From Vibrio fortis (lineage in GTDB: Bacteria > Pseudomonadota > Gammaproteobacteria > Enterobacterales > Vibrionaceae), in contig NZ_JFFR01000012.1 of NCBI RefSeq assembly GCF_000695685.1, positions 62,001-126,000 of the forward strand: DNA of 64,000 nt, written 5' to 3'. The notes below the pieces were generated by a model. The model worked only from the letters and a program-made list of their open reading frames with translations, was not told the DNA's origin and made no database searches. This document shows, piece after piece, positions 27,852-37,882 of the stretch (its first letter is position 1; every line of letters starts with the position of its first letter). Made by a program: the position numbers and the translations under genes.

Positions 27852-29423
27852 TTAATCTTGAGACAGTTTAGTGAAACGAAGGTTTAGTAACGCTAGGGCA
27901 CCTACTAGTAGGAAGATAAGCGTTGCGATTGCACTTGCTAGACCGAAGTCTTGACCGCCGCCGCCTTCAAACGCGATTCGGTACGTGTAGCTTACAAGCA
28001 AGTCTGTGTAACCCGCAGGCTCAGAAGTACCAATCATGTTTGGACCACCGTTCGTCAACAGCTGGATCATTACGAAGTTGTTGAAGTTAAATGCGAATGC
28101 TGCAATCAGTAGCGGTGTTAGTGGCTTAATCATCAATGGGAACGTAATGCGCTTGAAGTTATCGATGAAGTTCGCACCATCAATCGCAGACGCTTCGTAT
28201 AGGTCATCAGGAATCGCCTTCAATAGTCCCATACATAGGATCATCATGTAAGGGAAACCTAGCCATGTGTTTACGATAAGCACCATGGTCTTCGCCAGGA
28301 TTGGATCAGAGAACCAGTTCGGCTTAAGACCGAAGATGCTCTCTAGTACCATGTTGATTTCACCAAAACTTTGGTTGAACAAACCTTTAAAGATAAGGAT
28401 TGAGATAAACGCTGGTACTGCGTAAGGCAGAATCAGTAGAACACGGTAAACAGCGCGACCTTTCAGCTCTTCCCACTGTACGATGTTCGCAAGAATCAAA
28501 CCAATCGCCAGAGTGAAGGCAACGGTACAAATCGAGAATACAACCGTCCAAATAAAGATGCTGATGAAAGGTTCTTTGATGCCTTCATCTTTCCAAACAC
28601 GCTCAAAGTTAGCCGTACCAATTTCAACAACGAAGCCCGGAGAGATAGTGTTACCAATGAATGCACCGTTCTCATCAACTGGTTGGTAGAAACCTACTTC
28701 CATATTTGGTTTTAGAGTTTCACCCGTTTCGTTGTTGTATAGCGTTTCGCCATCGTCTTGCATTGTGTAAAGCGGAACCACAGCAGCAAACTTACGTAGG
28801 CCGCTCATGCGGATGTCTTCACCTGATGGTAGGTGGAAATCAACCGCACTGATTGCCGTACGATTTTGGATGATCGTTTTGATCTTCTCTTTTTCGCCTT
28901 GAGCAGAGTCGATCGCCTTCAGATCCATGTCAGTGACGTTCAAGCCGTCTAACGAGAATTCTTCAGTCGCGAGAAGTTGCTCACCATCTTTAACCACGAT
29001 TTGGTGGCCGTTGTCTGTCTTGTACAGAGTGAATGGGAAGCTGTCACCGCTTTGGAACGTACGGTCCATGAGGACAGTTTGAGTACGCTCAAGCGAAAGT
29101 TGGTTTTTTGCACTGTAGTTAGTGAACGCAAGACCGACGGTATAAGCCAAAGGGAAGAGAATGAAAAGAATCATTCCGGCAATACCAGGGTAGATGTAAC
29201 GGTGTGCGTAAGTTTTCTTGCTACCGAAAACGTAAAGAGCTAAAGCCGTTAGGATCACTGTAAGCAACGCGAATGCGAGCTCACCGCGAGAATACATTAG
29301 GATTGTAGCGTAGCCATTGATTAAGCCAACGCTACCAAGCAATCCCCACTTAATGAAGACGCTTTTACTTCCTGGAAGGCTTGTTGGTGCTTGAATAGCA
29401 TCTGTACCTTGAACTGACTGCAT
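27852..29423 (-). CDS. malF: Maltose/maltodextrin ABC transporter permease MalF
   Basis: The larger permease of the importer. At 523 residues it is close to E. coli MalF (514) and has the same special layout: two or three N-terminal helices, a large periplasmic P2 loop (about residues 90-280, here acidic and repetitive in [15 protein letters not shown] strands) that holds MalE, then the core helices with the EAA loop [20 protein letters not shown]. The C-terminal region with its [20 protein letters not shown] helix completes the eight-helix pattern. It is separated from malE by a strong GC hairpin. Confidence 0.97.
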   Translation of the reverse strand: MQSVQGTDAIQAPTSLPGSKSVFIKWGLLGSVGLINGYATILMYSRGELAFALLTVILTALALYVFGSKKTYAHRYIYPGIAGMILFILFPLAYTVGLAFTNYSAKNQLSLERTQTVLMDRTFQSGDSFPFTLYKTDNGHQIVVKDGEQLLATEEFSLDGLNVTDMDLKAIDSAQGEKEKIKTIIQNRTAISAVDFHLPSGEDIRMSGLRKFAAVVPLYTMQDDGETLYNNETGETLKPNMEVGFYQPVDENGAFIGNTISPGFVVEIGTANFERVWKDEGIKEPFISIFIWTVVFSICTVAFTLAIGLILANIVQWEELKGRAVYRVLLILPYAVPAFISILIFKGLFNQSFGEINMVLESIFGLKPNWFSDPILAKTMVLIVNTWLGFPYMMILCMGLLKAIPDDLYEASAIDGANFIDNFKRITFPLMIKPLTPLLIAAFAFNFNNFVMIQLLTNGGPNMIGTSEPAGYTDLLVSYTYRIAFEGGGGQDFGLASAIATLIFLLVGALALLNLRFTKLSQD

Positions 29424-29459
29424 AGAGGAACCTGCTAGCGATATATAAAATAGAAAAGT

Positions 29460-29481
29460 AAGGAGGGGTTACCCCCTCCTT
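29460..29481 (-). promoter_or_regulatory. GC-rich intercistronic hairpin between malE and malF
   Basis: AAGGAGGGG and CCCCTCCTT form a perfect nine-base stem with a four-base loop, 20 bases after the malE stop. On the minus strand it is followed by ACTTTTCTATTTT, an imperfect T-tract. It likely reduces transcription into malFG and protects the malE 3' end, giving an excess of binding protein. Each arm contains a Shine-Dalgarno-like or anti-Shine-Dalgarno sequence. Confidence 0.7.
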
Positions 29482-29501
29482 AAAAGGGTGTTTCGTCGAT
29501 A

Positions 29502-30686
29502 TTATTTAGTCATGCGTGTTTCAGCAGCTTTAAGAGCTTGGTCTACAGTTTGACGACCGTCAACCACGTTACCAATTGCCTCTTCCATGCTGTACCAGAA
29601 CGTTGTGAACTGAGGGATGTTAGGCATGATTTCGCCGTTCATCGCGTTGTCCATTGTCGCTGCGATACGAGTGTCGCTGTCTAGTTGACGTTGGAAAGAG
29701 TTAAGCGCTACAGCACCTAGTGGCTTGTCGTCGTTTAGGCTCTTAAGACCTTCGTCAGTCAGTAGGTAGTTCTCCATGAACTCAACCGCTAGGTCACGGT
29801 TTGGAGAAGCAGTGCTGATACCACCAGCCCATACACCAACGAAAGGTTTAGATGCTTTGCCGTTGAATTTAGGTAGAGTTGCAACACCGTAATCTACGCC
29901 AGATTTCTCGATGTTTGCCCAGCCCCAAGGACCGTTGATTGTCATTGCTACGTTACCAGCAACGAACTCAGATTCTGCTACAGAGTAGTCCATGTCAGCA
30001 GAGATCACTTTGTCTTTAACCATCTTCTCGATGAAGCCTAGAGACTTCTGAACACCGTCAGTCGCTACGCCAGCATCTTTAATGTCGTAACCTTCAGCGC
30101 CTTGCTTGAATGCGTAACCGCCGTCAGCAGCAAGTAGAGGCCATGTGAAGTATGCGCCGCCACGTAGAGGCCACATGATCGCTTTCTTACCGTCTTTTTG
30201 TAGCTCAGCGTTAAGTGCTGGGATCTCTTCCCAAGACTTAGGTGGCGTTTCGATAAGTGCTTTGTTGTAGATTAGAGAAACTGACTCAACCGCTACAGGG
30301 TATGCAATTGTTTTACCTTCGTAAGACACTGCGTCCCATGCGAAGTCTACGATACCTTCTTTAGTCTCTTTAGAAGGTTTGATATCCACAAGAAGACCCG
30401 CTTCTGCGAAGCCACCGAAACGGTCGTGTGCATAGAAAATCATGTCTGGGCCGTCACCCGCAGCTGCAACTTGAGAGAATTTCTCTTCTAGTTTGTCTGG
30501 GAAAGCTACAGTAACTTTTACGCCTGTGTCTTCTTCAAAGCGTTTACCTACTTCTGCCATGCCTTCGTAAGCTTTATCACCACCTACCCAGATTGTTAGT
30601 TGGCCTTCTTCGATAGCAGCGTTTGCACCGAAAGAACCCAGAGCAACTATTGTACCTAGAGCTACAGCGCTTAGAGCGTTTTTCAT
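29502..30686 (-). CDS. malE: Periplasmic maltose/maltodextrin-binding protein MalE
   Basis: The substrate receptor of the importer, exported to the periplasm. I choose the ATG at 30686 (394 residues; E. coli 396), not the longer frame from 30722, because AAGGA lies seven bases upstream and a clean signal peptide follows ([22 protein letters not shown], cleaved before AIEEGQL). Hallmarks of MalE are [47 protein letters not shown] and the C-terminal [17 protein letters not shown]. It heads the malEFG operon and is divergent from malK across a 686-base regulatory region. Confidence 0.97.
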   Translation of the reverse strand: MKNALSAVALGTIVALGSFGANAAIEEGQLTIWVGGDKAYEGMAEVGKRFEEDTGVKVTVAFPDKLEEKFSQVAAAGDGPDMIFYAHDRFGGFAEAGLLVDIKPSKETKEGIVDFAWDAVSYEGKTIAYPVAVESVSLIYNKALIETPPKSWEEIPALNAELQKDGKKAIMWPLRGGAYFTWPLLAADGGYAFKQGAEGYDIKDAGVATDGVQKSLGFIEKMVKDKVISADMDYSVAESEFVAGNVAMTINGPWGWANIEKSGVDYGVATLPKFNGKASKPFVGVWAGGISTASPNRDLAVEFMENYLLTDEGLKSLNDDKPLGAVALNSFQRQLDSDTRIAATMDNAMNGEIMPNIPQFTTFWYSMEEAIGNVVDGRQTVDQALKAAETRMTK

Positions 30687-30872
30687 GTTAATATCCTTTT
30701 TATATTTATACGTAGGGCGCATTCATTTAAGACGAGCCAGTTTTCGATAGATATGATCTGAAAAAACCGTCTTAAGCTCATCATCCTAGCCACTACGCCC
30801 CAGCTATTATGGCTTAAATTCGTGATCACCATCGGGTCGGATTAGAGAGCGAAATCACAAAAATAGTAAGCA

Positions 30873-30890
30873 CCGTGATCAATATCACCG
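30873..30890. promoter_or_regulatory. CRP-like binding site
   Basis: GTGA-N6-TCAC is perfect (GTGA TCAATA TCAC), the core of the cAMP-CRP consensus, about 190 bases upstream of the malE start. CRP control of mal genes is well established in enterics and vibrios. Confidence 0.65.
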
Positions 30891-30946
30891 TTATCCGATG
30901 AATTTATTTGAAGTGGATCGCCTATTGCGTTTCACCCTCTTTATCT

Positions 30947-30967
30947 ACTCCTCCCCTCCTACTCCCC
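30947..30967 (-). promoter_or_regulatory. Two adjacent MalT-box-like sequences
   Basis: On the minus strand GGGGAGGAGT and GGGGAGTAGG lie in tandem, eleven bases apart, matching the MalT consensus GGGGAKGAGG in nine and eight positions. Orientation points toward malE. Confidence 0.55.
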
Positions 30968-31132
30968 CTCGTTAATTTTCCATTAGGAGGATGTACTCTT
31001 TCTTGGATTAACCGAAACTGCAGTCATCCAAGAGTGGATAGTAAGAACCCTTTACCGGCAATTGTTTGTTGCTCTTATATAGACCGAACAATACTTGTTG
31101 GCTTGCATTGCCCGCTTTTGTCTTAAATTAAG

Positions 31133-31266
31133 CATCAAGCTAAACCAGTGATGGAATCACGGGGGAGGTTTAGCTTGATGTGGGGGAAAGAGACATCTGC
31201 TTGGCTATGAGGGTGTGCTTGGTTGGACTGACAATTTATTGAAACCACCAAGCACACCCGTTTTTT
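31133..31266 (+). ncRNA. Candidate small RNA or attenuated leader upstream of malK
   Basis: A 14-base perfect stem (CATCAAGCTAAACC with GGTTTAGCTTGATG, 31133-31180) encloses a further five-base stem (GTGAT/ATCAC with a GGA loop). It is followed by a 13-base perfect stem (GGGTGTGCTTGGT with ACCAAGCACACCC) ending in six T at 31266. The terminator is on the malK strand but 107 bases before the malK ATG, and no other gene lies upstream on that strand. So either an independent sRNA ends here, or a long malK leader is terminated conditionally. TTGCAT at 31103 with TAAATT at 31124 (15-base spacer) is a possible promoter. Confidence 0.5.
31211..31266 (+). terminator. Strong Rho-independent terminator before malK
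   Basis: Thirteen perfectly paired bases (GGGTGTGCTTGGT / ACCAAGCACACCC), 23-base loop, then G and six T. Confidence 0.9.
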
Positions 31267-31372
31267 CTTACACACTCAATGCTTACCAATTCCTACAGTT
31301 ACTGCTGACCCAATAATCTCTTATAATGATAAGCAGTAAATTTTAAAATTTGATCGATCGAGGACGAGCTAG

Positions 31373-32485
31373 ATGGCGAGTGTCACGTTAAAAAACGTTT
31401 ATAAATCATATGGTGATGTACAGATTTCTAAGGACGTAAACTTAGAGATCAACGAAGGTGAGTTTGTAGTATTCGTTGGACCATCAGGTTGTGGTAAATC
31501 GACACTATTGCGCTGTATCGCGGGTCTAGAAGATATCACTTCAGGTGATTTGTACATTGGCGACGAGCGTATGAACGACGTTGAGCCATCTAAGCGCGGC
31601 GTGGGCATGGTATTCCAATCTTACGCTCTATACCCTCACCTAAACCTATACGACAACATGTCTTTCGGTCTTAAGCTAGCGAAAGCAGACAAGGCTGAGA
31701 TCGACAAACGTGTTGAACATGCTGCTGAAATCCTACAGCTAGGTCATTTACTAGAACGTCAACCAAAAGCGCTTTCTGGCGGTCAACGTCAGCGTGTTGC
31801 TATCGGTCGTACTCTGGTTTCTCAACCAAACGTATTCCTGCTGGATGAGCCTCTGTCTAATCTAGATGCGGCACTACGTGTTCAAATGCGTTCTCAAATC
31901 ACTAAGCTACAACGTCAGCTTGGTTGTACCATGATTTACGTAACGCACGACCAAGTAGAAGCAATGACGATGGCAGACAAAATCGTTGTTCTTGATGGCG
32001 GTTACGTATCTCAAGTCGGTAAGCCTCTTGACCTATACCACTACCCTCAAAACCGCTTCGTTGCAGGCTTCATCGGTTCACCTAAGATGAACTTCATGTC
32101 TGTTCACATTGAAGCAGTAGAGTCTGAGCGTGTAATGGTTCAACTTTCAAACGGCATGACTTTCTGGGTTCCTGTAGATGGCACGACAGTTAACGTTGGC
32201 GACCGTATGTCACTGGGTGTTCGTCCTGAGCACTTGCTGTCTGCAGAAAACGGCGACGCAACCATCGAAGGCGAAGTGATGATTGTTGAGAAACTAGGTA
32301 ACGAAACTCAGGTTTACCTAAACCTAGAGAGTGCAGATGCTGACGTTATCTTCCGTCAACCAGATACATTAGACGTTGAAGTAGGCGACAAGCTTGCTAT
32401 CGGTATCCCGGCGCACCGTTGTCACCTATTCCACAGCGACGGTAAAGCATGTCGTCGTCTATACGTAGAGAAAGGTACAGAGTAA
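31373..32485 (+). CDS. malK: Maltose transporter ATPase MalK
   Basis: The ATPase dimer that powers MalFG. The 370-residue length matches E. coli MalK (371). Walker [11 protein letters not shown]-loop FQSYALYPH, signature LSGGQRQR, Walker [14 protein letters not shown] and switch His VTHDQ are intact. The C-terminal regulatory (TOBE/MOI) domain is present ([10 protein letters not shown], then [10 protein letters not shown]), so MalT sequestration and EIIA-Glc inhibition are possible. GAGG stands nine bases before the ATG. Unlike E. coli there is no lamB or malM after it; a terminator follows directly, so malK is monocistronic here. Confidence 0.97.
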   Translation: MASVTLKNVYKSYGDVQISKDVNLEINEGEFVVFVGPSGCGKSTLLRCIAGLEDITSGDLYIGDERMNDVEPSKRGVGMVFQSYALYPHLNLYDNMSFGLKLAKADKAEIDKRVEHAAEILQLGHLLERQPKALSGGQRQRVAIGRTLVSQPNVFLLDEPLSNLDAALRVQMRSQITKLQRQLGCTMIYVTHDQVEAMTMADKIVVLDGGYVSQVGKPLDLYHYPQNRFVAGFIGSPKMNFMSVHIEAVESERVMVQLSNGMTFWVPVDGTTVNVGDRMSLGVRPEHLLSAENGDATIEGEVMIVEKLGNETQVYLNLESADADVIFRQPDTLDVEVGDKLAIGIPAHRCHLFHSDGKACRRLYVEKGTE

Positions 32486-32536
32486 GCCTCGACGATAGAT
32501 TCGAGCTCTGTTTCTAAGAATAAATTGCCCTATCAA

Positions 32537-32562
32537 AATCCCTCCTCGTGAGGGATTTTTTT
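32537..32562 (+). terminator. Rho-independent terminator of malK
   Basis: AATCCCTC and GAGGGATT form an eight-base stem with a five-base loop followed by a T-run. Confidence 0.92.
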
Positions 32563-32616
32563 GTCTCAAAGGCAGGATGAATTGATACCAGCTAGATGGC
32601 CAACATAAGTCACCTA

Positions 32617-32781
32617 TAATACCAATCGTAGTAAATAACTGCTCGCCCTAGCTTGTTAAAATGCTCGATAACTGCGTTAGAATTTTTGATTGTAGAATAA
32701 CTACTTATCGAAAAATCCTGCCTTGTTCTCAAGCCTTTTTTCTGCGCTATTTCTGATCATTTACTTACTGTGATTGGTATA
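32617..32781. repeat. MITE-like intergenic repeat with terminal inverted repeats
   Basis: About 165 bases bounded by TAATACCAATC-GTAGTAAATA on the left and, on the opposite strand, TATACCAATC-ACAGTAAGTAAA on the right, an imperfect terminal inverted repeat of about 22 bases. The interior is AT-rich with no frame. Sequences ending in ATACCAATC are familiar as dispersed repeats in Vibrio intergenic regions. No second copy is evident in this window. Confidence 0.6.
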
Positions 32782-32834
32782 AGGCTGCTCTACTCCCCTT
32801 CTCCAAACCACCTCAAAGTCCAACCGACGCCTAC

Positions 32835-32863
32835 AAAAAAGGCCCAGCATTCGCTAGACCTTT
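32835..32863 (-). terminator. Terminator of the 65-residue gene
   Basis: On the minus strand GGTCTAGC and GCTGGGCC pair with two G-U positions around a four-base loop and are followed by six T. Confidence 0.75.
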
Positions 32864-32899
32864 GTCATTCTTTAGGGGTTTGCCCCGACACCGACCAGA

Positions 32900-33097
32900 T
32901 TAGTGGATTGGTGTGTTCTTTTGGTTGAACTTACCGAAGTGCTCTTCTAGTACTTCTGGTGTCAGTTTACCTTCCGCTTCTAGACGCTTAAGCTCAGCAA
33001 CAACGGCTTTTTGCTCTTCTAGTGACGGTAGCTTCACTTCTGGCTCGTCGCCCATCTCTTGAGACATAAGCTCAAGTTCTTTTTCAAAATCGCTCAT
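32900..33097 (-). CDS. Small acidic conserved-looking protein
   Basis: A 65-residue, highly charged, predicted all-helical protein (MSDFEKELELMSQEMGDEPE start, then KAVVAELKRLEAEGKLTPEV, ending NQKNTPIH). The P-S-L-E-E and L-T-P-E-V segments look like helix caps, so a small two- or three-helix bundle is likely. The Shine-Dalgarno is weak (AAGAA), yet the gene has its own terminator, and its residue use is typical of a real protein. No family or function can be named. It is downstream of the MCP gene on the same strand (about 130 bases) and may be co-transcribed. Confidence 0.7.
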   Translation of the reverse strand: MSDFEKELELMSQEMGDEPEVKLPSLEEQKAVVAELKRLEAEGKLTPEVLEEHFGKFNQKNTPIH

Positions 33098-33229
33098 GAT
33101 TTTTTCTTACCTAAACATTAATACTAAGACAATTTTACTCATTTCTAGGCAATGATGCTAGGTGCTTTGGCCTTACCCCAAAAACTAAGGTAAGGCCGAT
33201 ACGCAAATCAATATTTTAAAACTAAAAGC

Positions 33230-35146
33230 TTAAAGCTTGAATGAGCCAACCATCTTATCAAGACGAGAAGAGAGCGAACGTAGCTCTTGGCTTGCATCAG
33301 CCAGTTGTTCGGCTGTACCCGTCGTGACTTCGTTAATCGCGTTGATCTCTTCGATATTCTGGTTGATGGTGTGAACCACTGTTGATTGCTCTTCAGTCGC
33401 TGTCGCCACCTGAGTATTGCGGTCTGTGATATCTAGGATTCGATCAGAGATACCACCTAACACTTCAACCGCCTCATCAGAAGCTGTTACACCTTCCATC
33501 GTAATGATCTTGCCAGCACTCATTGCCGTCACCGCGTCTTTCGCATCGCTCTGCAGCTGGTTGATCATCTTCTGAATCTCTTCCGTTGAATCTGCAGTGC
33601 GGCTTGCTAGGTTACGAACCTCATCCGCTACGACAGCAAAGCCACGACCTTGCTCACCAGCACGCGCCGCTTCAATCGCCGCGTTAAGAGCCAATAGGTT
33701 AGTCTGCTCAGAGATATCACGAATCACACCAAGAATAGAGCCGATGTCTTGAGTGGTTGATGCTAGCTGCTCGATCACCTGACCTGTGCTCTCAATGTCT
33801 TGAGCCAGTCGGCTGATTGCATCTTTCGCTTTGTTCACCACTTCACGACCGACTTCAGTGTTGTCTGAGGCGTGAGTCGCTGTTTCTGCCGCCGTTGCCG
33901 CGTTAGACGCGATCTCGCTGATGGTCATACCCATCTGGTTGATTGCCGCTACCACTTGAATGGTTTGGTCACGCTGCTCTTGGCTGTTGTCATGCGTAAT
34001 GTGAGCTTTGCTTGATACGCTTTCCGCCGCAACTTGAAGTGCTTGGCTGGTTTCGCATACCTCTTTCATCGATAAGTGAATCTTTTCGATGAAGCCATTA
34101 AAGCCTGCAGATAGCTGTGCAATCTCGTCGTTACCTTTTACTTCGATACGCTGCGACAGATCGCCATCGCCTTTACCTAAGTCAGTAAAGCGCTCAGAAA
34201 GAAGTTTAATTGGCTTGGTGATACTGTTTGCTAATAAGAAGCCCATAAAGATGAACACTAGAGCAACAATCACCGTCATGATCAGCATCTTCTGTGCGGT
34301 TGCATCAAGTTCTGCGAACACTTCAGACGTTGGAACCACACCGATAACGAACCAATCCATTGACGAAACATAAAGACTTGCAACAAACAGTTCTTGGCCT
34401 TGGAACTCTGTCGTGATCAGGTTAAAGCCCGACTTGTTCAACAGCTGACTTGCTTGCGCTCCGTATAGTTGCTGCAGAGATGAGTCGCTGCGCGCTCTGT
34501 CACGGTGAATTTGTACATCACCTTGGCTGTCGGTTAGAAATACAAAACCGGTATTCTCAATCTTGAAGCCGTTTAGCAAGTTAACCATGTCATCCATAGA
34601 CTTAGACAAACCAGACATCGCTTTGCCAGCAGGTTGCTGATAGTTCGCGAACATCTTCACTTCGCCGTTTGCTTCTTGGAACATGCTTACCATGGTCGGT
34701 TGACCAGATTGAGTAAAACCAAAGAACCAGCCATCTTGCTGCTGGTTAAGCTGGCGTAGAAAGCCATTTTGGTTCCAGTAGTAAGCCGTCTCACGGTTTG
34801 CTACCGATGCATCATTCAACTGGTACTGATTGCGAACGTTGTTGAGCTGCTTGACTAGCTTGGCTTCAACTTCAGGGTCGCGATAGGTTGATTCAATCGC
34901 ATCAGCAATGAACTCATTCGACGCAACTTGTTCAGCTGCAAGTAGCAGTTGCGATACTTCACGGTCGATTTCGCCATTGATGCGCTCGAGTAAGCCTGGA
35001 AGCTCGATGTCTATCAAACGGTGGCTTAGTACGTCTCTAGCTTGGCGCTGGGCCATTGCACCAACGATGACCGTTGACGCTAGTACCGCAAAAGTGATTC
35101 CGGCAACCACTTTCTGCTTAATACTCATTGAATTTAAATTGAACAT
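33230..35146 (-). CDS. Methyl-accepting chemotaxis protein (Cache sensor)
   Basis: A 638-residue inner-membrane chemoreceptor. TM1 is at about 12-30. The periplasmic sensor (about 35-285) has features of a double Cache domain ([20 protein letters not shown], then [16 protein letters not shown], then the membrane-proximal [20 protein letters not shown]). TM2 is about 288-310, then HAMP ([20 protein letters not shown]) and the signalling domain, whose hairpin tip [20 protein letters not shown] is intact. It would direct swimming through CheA/CheW encoded elsewhere. Gene is alone except for the small downstream gene. The ligand is unknown; Cache sensors often bind amino acids or organic acids. 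Confidence 0.93.
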   Translation of the reverse strand: MFNLNSMSIKQKVVAGITFAVLASTVIVGAMAQRQARDVLSHRLIDIELPGLLERINGEIDREVSQLLLAAEQVASNEFIADAIESTYRDPEVEAKLVKQLNNVRNQYQLNDASVANRETAYYWNQNGFLRQLNQQQDGWFFGFTQSGQPTMVSMFQEANGEVKMFANYQQPAGKAMSGLSKSMDDMVNLLNGFKIENTGFVFLTDSQGDVQIHRDRARSDSSLQQLYGAQASQLLNKSGFNLITTEFQGQELFVASLYVSSMDWFVIGVVPTSEVFAELDATAQKMLIMTVIVALVFIFMGFLLANSITKPIKLLSERFTDLGKGDGDLSQRIEVKGNDEIAQLSAGFNGFIEKIHLSMKEVCETSQALQVAAESVSSKAHITHDNSQEQRDQTIQVVAAINQMGMTISEIASNAATAAETATHASDNTEVGREVVNKAKDAISRLAQDIESTGQVIEQLASTTQDIGSILGVIRDISEQTNLLALNAAIEAARAGEQGRGFAVVADEVRNLASRTADSTEEIQKMINQLQSDAKDAVTAMSAGKIITMEGVTASDEAVEVLGGISDRILDITDRNTQVATATEEQSTVVHTINQNIEEINAINEVTTGTAEQLADASQELRSLSSRLDKMVGSFKL

Positions 35147-35527
35147 CTCTCTACACCTAAATTGGGCAAGTAAAATTGTAACTCACTTATTATCGGCCAA
35201 TTATTCATAACCTTTAGCGTATGGCAACACTAAAAACATAGATCTCGATGACCTTTAAGCAAACGTTTGGAACGACAAACATTGCTACCAATATGCGTGT
35301 AAATGTCAGTAAAAGACGAAAAAACGATGCGTTCTTCTGCTCAAAAAAATATTGATAATTTTGATTTTTATCACTGAATTGAAGATAAAACCATCAATCA
35401 AAATCAGTTCTCTGTTAGTTCTCAACATTCTGCGGAACTTTTGGCTAGATTTTCTAACCAAGTAGCTAATACACTGTGATTACACAGAAAATTTCAACTT
35501 CAACACAAGATACTCCGAGACAACGTC
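35147..35527. other. Divergent promoter region of the MCP gene and the MoxR operon
   Basis: 381 bases. The centre (35330-35420) is very AT-rich with near-repeats of TTGAT/ATCAA (GATAATTTTGATTTTTATC, ACCATCAATCAAAATCAG), which may be H-NS-like or other protein-binding DNA. No gene and no terminator seen. Confidence 0.45.
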
Positions 35528-36484
35528 ATGCATTCAAACGCCTTCAACACGCTGAAAACTTATCTAGAGGCTCAAATCATTGGACAACAGGAGCTGGTTA
35601 AACAGCTGATGGTTGCGCTGCTCGCCGATGGTCATATTCTGGTTGAAGGTCCACCGGGGCTGGCAAAGACTCGCGCCGTTAAATCACTAGCAGACTGCGT
35701 AGAAGGTGACTTCCACCGAATTCAATTTACGCCGGACTTATTGCCTGCCGATCTAACCGGAACGGATATCTTCCGCCCTGAAACTGGTGACTTTACTTTT
35801 CAGGCTGGACCGATTTTTAACTCTTTGATTCTTGCCGATGAGATCAACCGAGCGCCCGCAAAGGTACAAGCTGCGATGCTCGAAGCAATGGCAGAGAAAC
35901 AAGTGACAGCCGGGCGCAAGACTTATCCGCTGCCAGAGCTTTTTCTCGTCATGGCGACGCAAAACCCGATTGAGCAAGAAGGTACCTACCCGTTACCAGA
36001 AGCACAGCTCGACCGTTTTCTACTGCACCTTGATGTCGCTTACCCAGATATGGAAAGTGAACTCGCAATACTTCGCTTAAATCGAGGTGAGGCTCAAGGC
36101 CAAGCACTCGAGCAGCCAGAACCAATGCCGCAACGAGCTGTATTTGAAGCGAGACAAGAAGTGTTGAATGTGCACATGGCTGAGAGCATTGAGCAATATA
36201 TTGTAAGACTGGTTATGGCAACTCGTCAGCCAGAGAAATACAGCCCACAGCTCGCTCAATGGTTAGAGATGGGTGTTAGCCCTCGTGCCACTATTGCGCT
36301 CGATCGCTGTGCGCGTGCTCATGCATGGTTGTCTGGCCGTGACTATGTCACTCCTGAAGACGTACAAACGATGGCCTTCCCAGTGCTGCGTCACCGTTTA
36401 TTGCGTAGCTACCACGCACAAGCTGAAGGTATCACGCCAAATCAGGTGATCACTCATCTTATTTCTCTTGTTGGCAGCGCGTAG
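35528..36484 (+). CDS. MoxR-family AAA+ ATPase
   Basis: A 318-residue AAA+ chaperone-like ATPase. Walker A EGPPGLAKT, Walker B SLILADEINRAP, sensor 1 MATQNP and the arginine-finger region EAQLDRF are intact; the C-terminal lid follows (YVTPEDVQTMAFPVLRHRLL). MoxR proteins typically work with VWA-domain proteins to load metals or remodel envelope complexes. It is the first gene of a compact six-gene operon with DUF58, DUF4381, two VWA proteins and BatD, and the next gene begins eight bases after its stop. Client protein unknown. Confidence 0.94.
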   Translation: MHSNAFNTLKTYLEAQIIGQQELVKQLMVALLADGHILVEGPPGLAKTRAVKSLADCVEGDFHRIQFTPDLLPADLTGTDIFRPETGDFTFQAGPIFNSLILADEINRAPAKVQAAMLEAMAEKQVTAGRKTYPLPELFLVMATQNPIEQEGTYPLPEAQLDRFLLHLDVAYPDMESELAILRLNRGEAQGQALEQPEPMPQRAVFEARQEVLNVHMAESIEQYIVRLVMATRQPEKYSPQLAQWLEMGVSPRATIALDRCARAHAWLSGRDYVTPEDVQTMAFPVLRHRLLRSYHAQAEGITPNQVITHLISLVGSA

Positions 36485-36492
36485 TTTTTAGC

Positions 36493-37425
36493 ATGAATCA
36501 GCAACTCCCTCGGCACAGTAACGGTGTGTTACTCAGCTTAGATGAGCTTTTACAATATAAAGCTCAAGCGATTCGTTGGCTGCCACCCGCAAAAAGCCTT
36601 TGGTCGCAGCTCAACGGCCAACATGAAAGTCGTAGTAAAGGCAGAGGCATGAACTTTTCAGAAGTTCGTCAATACCAAGCTGGCGATGACATTCGCAGTA
36701 TTGATTGGCGTGTCACGGCCCGTACTGGTAAGCCGCATACTAAGATATTTTCTGAAGAGCGAGAGCAACCTGTCATCCTCTACTTGGATATGTCGAATAG
36801 CATGATGTTTGGGTCGACTCTATTGTTAAAGTCGGTTCAGCTTGCACATCTAACCAGCCAACTCTGCTGGCTGACGATTGCTGGTAAAGACCGTATAGGT
36901 GCAGTCATCGATGACGGCCAAACGCTAACTGAGATCAAACCAAGCTCTAGCCACCACGCGCCATTACGTATCTTGCAGCAGTTGATTGCGATTAATAACC
37001 AGTCGGTACAATCAACTAGGCTTCCTTGTCAGACGGATTTTTCAATGGCACTCAAGTCATTGAACCGACTCAGCCCCAAAGGCAGCGATATTGTTTTCTT
37101 AAGCGACTTCAATCGTTATAAAGATAGTGACTACTCACTACTCAATCAGATGCGTCAACACAACAGGATCCGTTTTGTTCACTTCTATGATCCTTTAGAG
37201 CAAGGTAATACCAGTTTTAAAGGCATGAAACATGTCAGCGACGGTGAGCGAACTCAATGGTTTAACTTCTCTTCTAAAACGGAGAAGAACAAGCTAAAGA
37301 CCGCCTTCGAAGAGCATCAACAACAGATCAAAGACCTCTGCTTACGTCTTGCTATTCCCCATAGTTCAATCACCAGCGCAGAGCCTTTGATGAAGCAAAT
37401 TTCTGGGGGTAAGTATGACGCCTAA
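36493..37425 (+). CDS. DUF58 protein with VWA-like fold
   Basis: A 310-residue DUF58 protein. The family signature is complete: SRSKGRGMNFSEVRQYQAGD followed by DIRSIDWRVTARTGKPHTKI. A VWA-type MIDAS motif occurs in LYLDMSNSMMF (DxSxS), so it may bind a metal ion. There is no TM helix, unlike longer DUF58 proteins, suggesting a cytosolic or peripheral location. Its end overlaps the next gene by 11 bases. In Bat-type operons it is the regular partner of the MoxR ATPase; the molecular role is unknown. Confidence 0.9.
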   Translation: MNQQLPRHSNGVLLSLDELLQYKAQAIRWLPPAKSLWSQLNGQHESRSKGRGMNFSEVRQYQAGDDIRSIDWRVTARTGKPHTKIFSEEREQPVILYLDMSNSMMFGSTLLLKSVQLAHLTSQLCWLTIAGKDRIGAVIDDGQTLTEIKPSSSHHAPLRILQQLIAINNQSVQSTRLPCQTDFSMALKSLNRLSPKGSDIVFLSDFNRYKDSDYSLLNQMRQHNRIRFVHFYDPLEQGNTSFKGMKHVSDGERTQWFNFSSKTEKNKLKTAFEEHQQQIKDLCLRLAIPHSSITSAEPLMKQISGGKYDA

Positions 37426-37882
37426 ATTAGACCTCAGCCCCGTTATTACTCCCGAAGCACCACATTGGTGGCCAATCGCTTGGGGTTGGTGGTGCCTCGC
37501 TATTGCCGTCATCGCACTCGCTGTGATTGGTCGAATGCTTTACAAAAAATACAAGCAGGAGCGCCAGGTTCAAAACATCGCTCTAACCAAACTGACGGAG
37601 AATAGTGAGCTTTCACCCGCCCAGGCGCTCGCAACAGTTCGCCAAGCGGCAATAAGCTACTTCCCTCGAGAAGCGATCGCCTCTTTGCAGGGAGAACAGT
37701 GGTATCAATTTCTTGATGCGCAGATAAAGTCACCTCGTTTTGTTGACCATAGCGAGGTGTGGCAGCGGACTCTATATCAGAGCGAGCAGGCTCCAATCGA
37801 TCCCTCAACGCGCAGCATGTTGGTCGATGACTGCATCTATTGGGTTCGCCATGCATTGCCACCAAAGAGAGTTCAATTATGA
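37415..37882 (+). CDS. DUF4381 membrane protein
   Basis: A 155-residue protein with a single TM helix (WWCLAIAVIALAVIGRMLYK, about 22-42), preceded by the proline-rich PVITPEAPHWWPIAWGW opening typical of DUF4381, and a cytosolic helical domain. The family occurs almost only between DUF58 and VWA genes in MoxR operons, as here. Overlaps both neighbours (ATGA with the following gene). Probably tethers the ATPase/DUF58 pair to the membrane VWA proteins; this is inference. Confidence 0.85.
   Translation: MTPKLDLSPVITPEAPHWWPIAWGWWCLAIAVIALAVIGRMLYKKYKQERQVQNIALTKLTENSELSPAQALATVRQAAISYFPREAIASLQGEQWYQFLDAQIKSPRFVDHSEVWQRTLYQSEQAPIDPSTRSMLVDDCIYWVRHALPPKRVQL

Larger units (their letters stand above)
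30687..31372. promoter_or_regulatory. Divergent malE/malK control region
   Basis: 686 bases separating malE from malK. Items seen: a CRP-like site (30873-30890), two MalT-like boxes (30947-30967), and further toward malK a 14-base perfect stem-loop (31133-31180) followed by a strong plus-strand terminator (31211-31266). The classic enteric malEp/malKp region is about 270 bases, so this one is much longer and carries an extra transcription unit or attenuated leader. Confidence 0.7.

Noticed and set aside
30908..31126. 72-codon plus-strand frame in the malE-malK gap
   Set aside because: Overlaps the MalT-like boxes, Pro/Ser-rich nonsense composition and no ribosome-binding site.
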